Made by a program: the position numbers and the translations under genes. A stretch of DNA of 64,000 bases, taken from contig JAULJL010000027.1 of assembly GCA_030761205.1 (NCBI GenBank), forward strand, positions 19,284,501 to 19,348,500, in the 5' to 3' direction. Position 1 is the first letter of the stretch, and each line of letters opens with the position of its first letter. Shown here in pieces: positions 47,368-58,903 of this stretch. This DNA is from Fremontodendron californicum. Taxonomy: Eukaryota > Streptophyta > Magnoliopsida > Malvales > Malvaceae. Under the pieces are notes generated by a model that saw only the letters and a list, made by a program, of their open reading frames with translations, searched no databases and had not been told where the DNA came from.

Positions 47368-48398
47368 TGTTGGCAATCTTGTAAGTAATAAGCAATATTT
47401 CATTACTATTAAATATAAATTAAAAGATTAAAGAACAGATTACTTATCTGTAATTCCGGCAGTACAGCATATAAAAATACGAACAATCCAGAATGGAAAA
47501 TTGACAACACTTACAGGTTAATCCGAATACAGAAAAAAGGATAATCGAGTCAAGGTTGGACCTTTGACCTTAAGACGATTATTGCCTGTCTCTCAGGTGC
47601 TAATAGTATGTCGCAATTCGTCTCCCAGGTCTCCTCGATTACGTTGCAATCAAGAGCACACTTTTAGCAACACGGCGAACCAGAAAAATGTCGGTCTCTC
47701 TCACAGAAGACACAGGAAAAGACAAGAGCAGTATATAGAAAAAATAGGAGAAATTTTCGGTACTTTTCAAAGACAAGCACTGCTCAGGTTTATATAGAAA
47801 AACAGATGACTTTTCGGAACAGACACATCATTTGGAATAAAACCTGTTCGGCCAAACAGACAACTTTTGAAAATAAAAAGATTCTTTGTTTAAACCAAAC
47901 AGACAAAACTTTTAACAAACAAAAAGGTTCGTTCCGAAAAGATACTTCTTAAACAGACAAGTCTATTGGTTGGAGAATACTGACTCGGTTCGGTTTGGAC
48001 TGAATAAAAATATCGGTTGGGCAGTAAAAAATTAATTACTGCCCAAACCCGACACGACCCAGCCCGACTCGGCGGCGCGCGTGTGGTCCAGCTCAAGTTG
48101 TGTAGGTCTTCATCCACCACAAAACTTGGGTGCCCCTTGGGGCCCAACCCCACATGGAAACGAGGCTTATAAATATCACAAGCTTATGCCTTTGTTCATC
48201 CTATGTGGGATTCCACACCAATCACTAACATCAACCAACTTTCTTCCTCTTCAAGTGGGTATAAAGAGATTAATTTCTCATTCAAACATGATATCAATTG
48301 TGTACATAAATTATGCACCGTGTATCTACTTACGACAACCTACGTATTAGAATACGTATTTCGTATTTATACACCAAATAATATATTGATATCCAACA
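47368..48398 (-). repeat. Copia LTR (element's 3' LTR)
   Basis: 1031 bp, from TGTTGGCAATC to GATATCCAACA on the plus strand. It contains a TATA-like TTATAAATATC segment near 48168 (plus strand), with strong similarity to 53553-54584. Confidence 0.95.
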
Positions 48399-48988
48399 AT
48401 CCTCCACATGAATGGAAATTGTCTGATTAAAACGACGAACAGACTCGGAATATGAGAGATTTAAACCTTGAAGAGTTATTGCATCAAGATAGGTAGCTTT
48501 TGGCTTTGAACCTTCCATAGTGAATAACTATCGGATTTACTCCGCTAACTAGTGAACATGATGTCTTGAACTATTCAGCCTTTCGTGTAAACCAAGACAA
48601 TAGATATCACACAATTCCCCTTCGAACATTTTCGGTTCTCACGATTGTGTCCATTTTGGCCCCTGACACTGCCTGGTTTCTTATGAGTACTCTAGAGAAT
48701 TTAGCCTGATCAATTCTCATAGAAGTGGCCACGTTTCTTACTCATAATAGGTGATTGCTCATTAAGAGTATCCTGCAATACCCCACTTGATTATTTATCA
48801 AGCTATAAGAATCATTAAAAGCATAGCTTATCCTACCTTGCAGGCAGCACTAAATCATCATAGGAATGGATAAGAGTGTTTAACTCTTTTAGTGCTTACA
48901 CACAGTTACATAATTTAGTTGTCCCTTTTGAACCTAGATCTTGGGATCTCCAGTCAGCTAGGTTGGGTTTCCACTATGTAACTTTAAT

Positions 48989-49480
48989 TTATAGGCTTAA
49001 GACCCATTCCCCTCGATGATATACTTGCTCTCTTGTTAAAACATTTCGTAAGCGCGCTTCATTATCCTTTGATTTTTCAAAATCAACAGTGATAATTTCA
49101 TTTGAGAGCAACTGTCTAACGGTATTATGTCTTCGACGAATATGTCGAGATTTACCGTTATACAAACAGCTTTGTGCCCTACCAATTGCAGATTGGTTAT
49201 TGCAATGTATACAAATTGCAGGCACAAGTTTCGGCCAACTTGGAATATCTTCTAAACTTTCGAAGCCATTCCGCTTCTTCTCCAGCTTCATCTAAAGCTA
49301 TAACTTCAGATACCATGGTAAATCTGGCTATTCAAGTTTGTTTAGAAAATTTCCAAAATACTGCAACTTCTCCAATAATAAAGATAAATCCGTTAGTGGA
49401 TTTGAAATCTTTTGTATTGAATATCCATTTTGCATCTGGATATCTTGTATAGTGCAGTCCATAACTTGAAGTGTATCTTA
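48989..49480 (-). pseudogene. Copia RNase H region (frameshifted)
   Basis: Minus-strand frames carry the C-terminal copia polyprotein signature. Key parts are PAICIHCNNQSAIGRAQS and NGKSRHIRRRHNTVRQLLS, preceded in other frames by a piece equivalent to the end of the reverse transcriptase/RNase H connection. Frame changes and stops (near 49290 and 49330) disable it. Confidence 0.8.
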
Positions 49481-49489
49481 AATATCTAA

Positions 49490-49990
49490 GTACCCCCACA
49501 ATGGCCTTCCAATATCCTTTCCAGGAATACTTGTAAATCTACTCAGTTTGCTAACTGAGTACGTTATGTCTTTACATTTATTTACAACCTAATGGTTTAC
49601 TTTCAGGGTCCGTGCCACTCTTGGCACCATCAGGTATCACCGATCCCATGGACAAAGTCTCATCCTCCGCTTCACAACGAGGTAGTCATGGTAGCACCAA
49701 GGCATGCCGATACCACATCATGAAATTCTTCTCCACTTACTATGTCGATACCCTCATTGATGCCAAGATCACACCCGAGTACCCTTGTTGCATAAAGTTG
49801 ACATATTCTCACATGTCCTTCTCTTGCCCTCAAGGACTGGGTCATGATCCTTCGAATGAGGCACCAAACATAACTTTAGGTCCTATAATGACCTTTTAAG
49901 CCGGAGAAACTGATACCTTCGCAAGACACCCCCACACTTTCGTGTATTTATAGGATGGTCCTTAACCCTTCCATAATTCATACGGTGTCT
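49490..49990 (-). pseudogene. Degenerate copia segment replacing most of the reverse transcriptase
   Basis: Near 49960 a short piece resembling the region after integrase (YTKVWGCLAKV) appears. The next 400 bp on the minus strand have stops in all useful frames and no reverse-transcriptase motifs such as YVDD. The distance between integrase and RNase H is too small to hold a normal reverse transcriptase, so that part is deleted. Confidence 0.65.
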
Positions 49991-50076
49991 TGTCTTATTT
50001 CTTGTGGGTATATTTATTTAAAATGTAAATAGCTATTAAAATAGCTTCCCCCCACAAGTTCTGAGGTAATCCTGAA

Positions 50077-50884
50077 CTAATCAACAAGGCATTCATCATT
50101 TTTTTCAACGTTCGGTTCTTGCGTTTCGCAAAACTGTATTGCTGAGGTGAATAAGGAGAAGTGGTTTGAATGTTGATTCCATATTTTTAAATAAAATTCA
50201 TAAAATATTGAATCATATTTACCACCCCTATCACTCCTTATTTTCTTGCTTAGTTGATTTTCGACCTCATTTTTAAAGAGCTTAAAAACTTCCAAGGCCT
50301 CGCCTTTGCTTCTTAGCAAATAGACATAACAGTATCTTGTGCAATCATCAATAAAAGTATTCGATACTTTTTACCACCTCTAGTTTGCACAAACTTTAAG
50401 TCACATATATCAGTGTGAATTAAATTTAGAGGTTTACTACTTCTTTCTACCGAATAGAAAGGAGCTTTAGCCAATTTGGATTCTACACAAATTTCTCATT
50501 TGTGATTTTTATCAATAACAATTTGCGGAAGCAAATCCAAATTGTTGATTCTCTGCAAGGTCTTGTCCCACACATGACCTAATCTACCATGCCATAATTA
50601 GAGGACACCACCAAATAATCAGAAGAAATAATTTAATTATTATTCTTGTTCTTTGGCATAACATCCATAATATTGAGCTTAAAAAGCTCATCACATAGAT
50701 ATCCTCTACCCACAAACATGCCACATTTAGTGAGTACACATTTATCCGACTCAATTACAAGTCTAAACCCGTTATTGCTCAACATAGAGCCGAAAACCAA
50801 ATTCTTACGAATTTCAAGAGCATGAACCACATTATTCAAAGTTAGTTCTCTAACAGATGTCATCTTGAGCACCACCTTATTCAT
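50077..50884 (-). pseudogene. Copia GAG-pre-integrase and integrase remnant
   Basis: Minus strand: the piece with LNNVVHALEIRKNLVFGSML and CVLTKCGMFVGRGYLCDELF corresponds to the pre-integrase zinc-binding region. Further downstream, KSKGEALEVF-like RSKGEALEVFKLFKNEVENQ and KKIRSDRGGKYDS belong to the integrase core, with the Asp of IRSDRGGEY. Frameshifts and stops separate the pieces. Confidence 0.8.
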
Positions 50885-51003
50885 GGCCTCGTACCGAAGA
50901 GTTTCTCATAAATATATATATATATATATTTTTTTTATACTCGGAGAAACTCTTTCTATCAGAACAAATGTGACAAGTGACATCAGTATAAACCCACAAT
51001 GTC

Positions 51004-51977
51004 TTAGGGTTTTCTACCATTTTTCACTTGTGATACTACAACAGCGAGCTCAATCTCATTATCATCAACTAAGTTGGCTTGAGCTCTTTTCTTGTTCTGA
51101 CGGTAGTCCTTTTCTCTATGACCGGGCTTGTTACATATGAAACAAGTTCTCGTGAACTTCTTGAAATTCGTTCCCTTATTAGCTTGGGAAGAGTTAGAAC
51201 CAACAAATTTTCTCTTGTTGGTCTTGTGCGAATGTTCTACAACATTTGCCTTGGCTTCCATGGTCTGAGTTTTAACCTTCTTTTCTGAACCACAGTTATC
51301 CTTCTCGATTCTTAACCGAATAATCAAGTCCTCTAAAGTTTCTCCTTTCTCTTGTGCTTTGGATAGTACTTGAAATTCTTCCAAGAAGGAGGCAATTTCT
51401 CTATCAAAGTTGTCGTTTTCAAATGATTCACTAAGAATCATTCATTCGGCAGTAATCTCATGGAGGATCAACTGACTAATCTTGGACTTGACTAATCATG
51501 GTTTTCGAGTCCATCATTTTGAAATCCAGATACCGGCCAACCACAATTTTTTTTTTTTTGTGTGTCCATTTTGAAATCCAGAAACTGGCCAACCACAAAT
51601 TTCTTTGTGCCGGCATCCTCGGTTTTGTATTTTCTTTCTAAGGACTCCCACAGCTCTCTCGCTGTTTTGATTGGGCTAAACACGTTGTATAACGTGTTGT
51701 CCAATTCATTGAGGATATAGTTCTTGTATAGGAAGTCAGAATACTTCCATGCTTGCACCGAAACTACAGCTGTAGGATCGGTCTCTCCCTCTTTGGGAAC
51801 CGGAGCCTCCTCCCGTAAGAACCGGGCTAGGTTCAGAGTGTTTAAATAGAACAGCATCTTTTGCTGCCAACGTTTGAAGTCCAGACCACTGAACTTCTCG
51901 GGTTTCTCACCATGTCTAACATGTGGTGGCATTAGCACTACAGACGCACTCGCATTTACAGTAGATTTTTCAGCCAT
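51004..51977 (-). pseudogene. Copia gag with zinc knuckle, interrupted
   Basis: Minus strand. Starts MAEKSTVNASASVVLMPPHV at 51977 and includes the gag pattern KFSGLDFKRWQQKMLFYL, LNELDNTLYNVF and ARELWESLERKYKTEDAGTK. A second open stretch (51441-51004) has a CCHC zinc knuckle, CFICNKPGHREKDYR, with the last position Tyr where Cys is expected, which would break zinc binding. A local duplication at 51512-51596 with a poly-T insertion breaks the frame between the two pieces. Confidence 0.85.
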
Positions 51978-52040
51978 CTGTTATTTAAAAAATAACAGGA
52001 TCAACTATATATATATATAAATATATATATAGATCACAAA

Positions 52041-52078
<38 letters not shown>

Positions 52079-52149
52079 CAAACATAACTATGTAATATAT
52101 GCTGCCAATATATATACATAATCTTGATATATATATATATATTCAAATG

Positions 52150-52187
<38 letters not shown>

Positions 52188-52423
52188 AAGTACACTTCTT
52201 ATAGTCCACAATATATATACATATATATTACACGAACATCAATTGCCATACAGAAGTGATATGTATGTTACAACAAATAAGCAACAAATATATATAAATC
52301 ATGTACTTCTAACACAAACAATATAAAATAATATATATAACCTATCCTGCCGTTCACGACACAATTCCTTATAACAATAAGAAGTAGCATCAAGAAAATA
52401 TATATATCACACAATCATTATCA

Positions 52424-52459
<36 letters not shown>

Positions 52460-53552
52460 TAACCATATATATATATATTTAAATATATATATTCAACTTA
52501 TATATATTATAACAAAAATATATGTTATAAAACAATATAACATAAGCATATATATATATATATATATGTTATAAATCACGTAATGAAACGGTGGCACTAG
52601 ATATTAGTTATCTCATGACCGAATCAACACAATGCTGAGAAAAATATCCTTTTAACCAATCCTGTCTTTTAGGTCGGCTACAACTTATAAAAAGACAAGT
52701 TTTTTCATGCATGAAAAGATACAAGAAAATACGTCTTAACAAAACATTCAGTATGAAACAATCATTACTAACATTACTGCAAAAAATATATATAAAAATA
52801 TATATGCTTTCAATATAACCCATCAATATATATTATAACATATTACGTTATAACAAAAATTCAACTTATGTTATAACCACGTAAATATGTAACAATATAA
52901 TACATAACAATAGTATTATAAAAGTTATTGAACAACGTATATATAAAAAATATATATCTCATAATATATATTACTAAAATATATATTACCGAATATAAAA
53001 ACAAAATATTCAATCATGCATGAAACAGTGTCTCTTAATAATTAATACTCAAATCACGAAACAACAGGAGGTTAATAAATCCATAGCATGAAAGCGGCGG
53101 CTTCAATTATTAAAAAACCAAAACCGAAGCAAACACAAGGCAAGGCAAGAAATATACCCTTTAAACCTTTCTCATCTCTTATGACGAAACATGTACGTAA
53201 ATATATATGCTTTACTGCTTAACAATGAAATAATATATAATATATATATAAATTCATTAAACAGTAAAGAAATAATAAATATATATAAGCCCACGCCTAA
53301 TAAAAACATAAACATAAACAAAATATAAAAAGGAAAACCAACAGAAGCTATAAGCAATATATGCCGTTTTGATAAGAATAACAAAACAAATCCTTCATCA
53401 AAGCGTTTGGAACGGACAACGAAACTCTACCAAATAAGGAATCAATAACTACCGTAAATAATTTCAATTTCAACAATAACAGCAGTAATGAAATAAAGCA
53501 GTAATGAAACAATTCTCGTAGCACAATAAACGTATAATAATCGTCTTAAGAT
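51978..53552. repeat. (TA)n-rich leader of the copia element
   Basis: The region between gag and the element's 5' LTR is about 1.57 kb and dominated by ATATATAT tracts, for example at 52005-52035, 52044-52075, 52125-52185, 52425-52455 and 52548-52570. It has little coding potential. The primer-binding site would be at about 53540-53552, but it does not show the common initiator-Met pattern. Confidence 0.8.
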
Positions 53553-54584
53553 AGTTGGCAATCTTGTAAGTAATAAGCAATATTTCATTACTATTAAATA
53601 TAAATTAAAAGATTAAAGAACAGATTACTTATCTGTAATTCCGGCAGTACAGCATATAAAAATACGAACAATCCAGAATGGAAAATTGACAACACTTACA
53701 GGTTAATCCGAATACAGAAAAAAAGGATAATCGAGTCAAGGTTGGACCTTTGATCTTAAGACGATTATTGCCTGTCTCTCAGGTGCTAACAGTATGTCGC
53801 AATTCGTCTCCCAGGTCTCCTCGATTACGTTGCAATCAAGAGCACACTTTTAGCAACACGGCGAACCAGAAAAATGTCGGTCTCTCTCACAGAAGACACA
53901 GGAAAAGACAAGAGCAGTATATAGAAAAAATAGGAGAAATTTTCGGTACTTTTCAAAGACAAGCACTGCTCAGGTTTATATAGAAAAACAGATGACTTTT
54001 CGGAACAGACACATCATTTGGAATAAAACCTGTTCGGCCAAACAGACAACTTTTGAAAATAAAAAGATTCTTTGTTTAAACCGAACAGACAAAACTTTTA
54101 ACAAACAAAAAGGTTCGTTCCGAAAAGATACTTCTTAAACAGACAAGTCTATTGGTTGGAGAATACTGAATCGGTTCGGTTTGGACTGAATAAAAATATC
54201 GGTTGGGCAGTAAAAAATTAATTACTGCCCAAACCCGACACGACCCAGCCCGACTCGGCGGCGCGCGTGTGGTCCAGCTCAAGTTGTGTAGGTCTTCATC
54301 CACCACAAAACTTGGGTGCCCCTTGGGGCCCAACCCCACATGGAAACGAGGCTTATAAATATCACAAGCTTATGCCTTTGTTCATCCTATGTGGGATTCC
54401 ACACCAATCACTAACATCAACCAACTTTCTTCCTCTTCAAGTGGGTATAAAGAGATTAATTTCTCATTCAAACATGATATCAATTGTGTACATAAATTAT
54501 GCACCGTGTATCTACTTACGACAACCTATGTATTAGAATACGTATTTCGTATTTATACACCAAATAATATATTGATATCCAACA
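53553..54584 (-). repeat. Copia LTR (element's 5' LTR)
   Basis: About 1032 bp. The plus-strand left edge reads AGTTGGCAATC where the other LTR has TGTTGGCAATC, a change at the terminal base. The right edge ends GATATCCAACA. Confidence 0.95.
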
Positions 54585-55460
54585 TAAATATATATAAAAA
54601 ATACAATATTCTCGAATAATATGATATAGAAATCAAATCGATTTGAAATTTTACATGCATGACAAGTGTGATTATATTACAAAATTCAACAAACAATTTA
54701 TTAAAATATCAATCGTATAGGAAGTTATAAAAATCTATAAAACTAATTAGTTTTACTCAAGTATAAATTGATCCCATCTCATATATATTATATATAATTT
54801 TGAACATCAATTGGAGTTTGAGTGAAAATGTGGGAATAATAACTCATGATGGAAATATGAAACATGTCTTTGATTTCTAGACATATAAATGGAAGTTTCT
54901 TCCAGCTGAAGGGAAAAAGATTTTCTACAATTTCCTTCCTGTTCATTTCTTTCTTGGTTACTTTAGAACAGCAACTAGCTAACTTTTTTTTTTTTTTTTT
55001 TCTTCCTGGAAACATACTTCTATGCAAGAAATTAAATTGTTTGCATGGATATTTAACCTCAAACACATCATCATTTCAAATAGATACTGCCTTTTTATGG
55101 GAGATGAAAACAAACTTAATTGTGTCTTCAATGGAAAAATGGATTTAGAATTTAATGCTGATGGATTAGCCATAACTATCATTCTTAAGTTTGTAGCCTG
55201 TTACATATATTCACTAAATTATAATTTGATTTAATTATTTAAACTTTTTAGAGAAAAAGCAAGTAAATAAAATTAAATATGTTAATTTGTGTATGTGTAT
55301 TTTGTTTCAATCGTGTGAAAGTATAATTATAATAAAAAATTATTAAATATGTCAAAATATTAAACTTGAATATTATACGTGTATTAAAGTATCTTGTTAA
55401 CATATCATAGCATATTATATTTATTAAATATATTATATATTATTATATTTTTATATCGTA

Positions 55461-56013
55461 TTCAAAATTATCTGATATATATAAAAACTAGCCATCACTT
55501 CCAATCCAAAAATTAGGAACTGAAAAGGATTTGTCAATATGGAAGAGAGTTAGAAATGGGGGGAGCTTTCCACTTACAATTATTTAAAAAGGAAAGAAAA
55601 GAAATTGATGATACTGGCAGCTTCCTAGAAAATAGAAACCCAAAAAATTCAATTTTTATTTGGTATCTTTCAATCCCGTTTAGCATTACTGTTGATATTT
55701 TTTTAAGTTTAAAATTGTATTTCATCGTAAATACAATGCTACTCGACTTTTGGATAGGTTTATTATCAAAACAGATTCGATCTCTCCTTATTGATGAAGA
55801 AGCCCTAAAATTTTGGGCAACACAATTTTTCCCAGCAATATACACAGAAGGAAAATAATCATCAATAAACCCAAAAAAAAAAAAGTCAGCAACCTGCCAC
55901 AATTTTTTCAGCATTAAGAAAACTATAACCACTAGAGATTCACAAGAAATATGCAAAAAAAATACCATACATAAATTACTCCTTTTAAGGTAAAAAGAAA
56001 GAATATATAAAAT
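55461..56013. other. Spacer between the duplicated segments
   Basis: No clear counterpart in either copy. A minus-strand open frame spans 55534-56124 but is low-complexity, rich in Phe/Leu/Ile and without recognisable domains, so I do not call it a gene. Confidence 0.4.
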
Positions 56014-58810
56014 ATTATTTAAAAATGAATAAAGGACTAAAAATACAAACAACAATTTTAATAATTGCTTTATTAATAAAATTAAAAAAGCTTGAACAAT
56101 ACAATCGTAAAATTTGGTACACAAACTTTTAAAAAATGCAATTGACCCCTTGAGCTTTCAGAACATATATCAAATTAATAAAATTTATTATTTTATTTGT
56201 AATATATTTCTATGATAAAATTGGATTTACTTGAATTACAACTAAAAATTTAATCTGGCCGAGTTACTATTTTTTATTTTTAATAATTCTCAATCTTAAT
56301 TTATTACATAAAAAATCAACTATAAATAATAAGAAAAACATATAACTAAAAATAAAAATGGATAATATATCCATTTTTTAAATTAATATTATAATATTAG
56401 AGGTGCTCATGGGCCGGGCCGGGTTTAGGTATGGTATCAACATCATATATACTTGTCCAAGCCCGATCCGGCCTGAAATATGAGCCTCAAATTTTGCTCA
56501 CGCCCATCCATATCTGTAAATGGATAGTATAAGCCCGTTTAGGCCCATCCATATTATTTGTTTTATAAAAAATTTAAACAATTTTTTATTATTATTTAAT
56601 TTTTAGTAATTTTATCTTCTTTTTTTTTTTTCTTTTATTAAGTTCTAAAATATGGATAACTTAACATATTTTTAAATGTTTACGCTATAATATTATATAT
56701 ATTTATTTTTATGTAATATAAATTACATAAAATATAAAATATTATATAAATGAAAACGGGTCGGGTCGGGCTCCGAAATTGATTGTTGGGCTTGAGGTTT
56801 GAAAGAAAATGAGGTCAAGGAAGTGGGCTTTTCTGTTGATATTGTCAATGATTTCATGATTTATGTATGCACGTAGGATTGTATCGTGTTTTGTAATTTT
56901 TATTAGCTGCATAAATATAAATATAATAAAAATAATTAAATATATTTAAATTTTAAATATGAATACAATACGTGTATTAAACTATCAAATTATATATCAT
57001 ATTTATTATATTATTCTTATATTTATTAAACGTATCGTGTTCTTATCACATTTTTGTATCGTGTCTAAAATTATTAAACATAACTGATGGATTAAAACCT
57101 AAAATTAAAACTAAATGGAAATTTTCATCAGTCTTTACCAAATTTTGTTTATGTAACTCCCAACAATTTGCATTTGCTGACAAGACAAAAGAGGGAGAGA
57201 ATATAATTAAGGAAAGAATTATTGTATTTTCTTATAAGTAGAAAACATATATATTTGTATTTAATTTTTTTTATGATTTTGTCTGCCTGATTATATAATA
57301 ACTAATTAATTGAAAAACTCATTTTGCTTGCTTTATCCAAAATTTAAAAAAAAGAAAGAAAAAGAAAAACTCATATATACTTATTTATTCATGTATGAAA
57401 AATTATTTTATACATCAACATGTAAATTTTTTAAACTCTATATATGTTCATTTTGACTATAATTAAAGTAATTATAACATAATTACTTCAAAAAATAGAT
57501 TAACATAATCACTAAACAGACACAAATCAATTATATAAACCTATTTTAATATATATAGAATGGAGTCATTTATATTAGTGTAAAATTAATTTAGTTTTAT
57601 ATTTTTTAATAATTTTTTGTATGATTTATATTTATTTAATCCGATTGTTGTATTTCATGCTCTATTCATGAAAATCGTGTACGTCAAATTTCAAGTAAAT
57701 TAAAAATGTATAATTATTTGCTTAATATAAAAAAAATCAACCATTAAATATATATAAAAAAAATGATATTTTCGAACAATATGATATAGAAATCAGATCG
57801 ATTCGAAATTTTACGTGCATTACAAGTGCGATTATATTACAAAATTCAACGATCAATTTATTAAAATATCAATCGTATACAAAATTATAAAAATTCATAA
57901 AACTAATTAATTTTACTTAAGTGTAAGCTGATCCCATCTTATATATATTATATATAATTTTGAACATTAATAAGAGCTTGAGTGAAAATGTGGGAATAAT
58001 AACTCATATGAGGGAAATTATGAAACATGTCTTTGATTTCTAGACATATAAATGGAAGTTTCTTCCAGCTGAATGGAAAGGATTTTCTACAATTTCCTTC
58101 CTGGTCATTTCTTTTTAGATTTGGACACAACACGATTATACAACATTAACACGATACGAAAAAAATAACTAAAACATGATACGATATGAAAAAGAAATAC
58201 CGACACAACACGAATATGTCAAATATATATATAACATAAATTATTAACAAATCAAAATTTATATAAATATAAAACACTTTAAACACGATTATGACAAAAA
58301 AAAAAAAAATATACAAGTAGCTAGCTTTTGTTTTTCTTTTTTTCCTATTTTCCTGGAAACATAGTTCCTAGAAATTAAACTGTTTGCATGGATATTTGAC
58401 CTCAAACACATCATCATTGCAAATAGATTCAGCCTTTTTATGGGAGATGAAAACAAACTCAAATCTGCCTTCAATGAAAAAAAGATTCAGAATTTAATGC
58501 TGATTGATGCATGCCATAACTATCATTCTCAAGTGTGTGGCCTGTTACATATATTTACTAAATTACAATTTGATTTAATTATTTAAACTTTTTCCAAAAT
58601 TTATGAAGAGATTTTTATATATATATATATATATATGTATAAAGCAAGTAAATAGAATCAGATATGTTAATTCGTGTATGTTTATCATGTTTTATATTTT
58701 TTTCTTTTCAATCGTGTAAACATATAATTACAAAAAAAAATTATTAAATATGTCAAAATCTTAAACTTGAGCACGATGCATGTATTAAACGTATTTTGTT
58801 AATCGCTTTT
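56014..58810 (+). repeat. Segmental duplication copy 2
   Basis: Direct duplicate of copy 1 without the copia element; a single TAAAT marks the insertion point at about 57744. Relative to copy 1 it carries a GC-richer insertion at about 56400-56790 (GGGCCGGGCCGGG; CGGGTCGGGTCGGGC), likely a MITE. It also has an extra piece of the ACACGACACG repeat at about 58118-58312 and a (TA)n run at about 58614-58636. Confidence 0.8.
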
Positions 58811-58903
58811 AAACATATTTGTCGCAACCTAAAAAATAACAAGTCTCATCGCAAGACTTTATATTTCGTTAAGCGTGACATTAAAAATTTTATATTTTGT
58901 TAA

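Larger units (their letters stand above)
47368..54584 (-). mobile_element. Ty1/copia LTR retrotransposon, defective, young
   Basis: 7217 bp, flanked by the 5-bp target duplication TAAAT (47363-47367 and 54585-54589). The corresponding point in the sister segment (about 57744) has a single TAAAT, so the empty site is present. The coding order on the minus strand (gag, GAG-pre-integrase, integrase, RNase H) marks it as Ty1/copia. A polypurine tract (ATGTGGAGGAT) lies next to the LTR at 48399. By eye the LTRs differ at about six bases and one indel over 1031 bp. Most of the reverse transcriptase region is missing, so the element cannot move by itself. Confidence 0.95.
45284..55460 (+). repeat. 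Segmental duplication copy 1 (interrupted by copia element)
   Basis: 45284-47362 and 54585-55460 together match 56014-58810 in the same order and orientation. Shared blocks include AATTTTAATAATTGCTTTAT, CTTTACCAAATTTTGTTTAT, GACAAGACAAAAGAGGGAGA and, on the far side of the retrotransposon, GACATATAAATGGAAGTTTC. The two halves are separated only by the LTR element at 47368-54584. Several small indels distinguish the copies. No gene is seen within the duplicated unit. Confidence 0.85.

Noticed and set aside
55534..56124. A 196-codon open frame on the minus strand
   Set aside because: Low-complexity, Phe/Leu/Ile-rich, no recognisable domain, in AT-rich spacer and partly repeated DNA. AT-rich sequence read on one strand often gives such frames.
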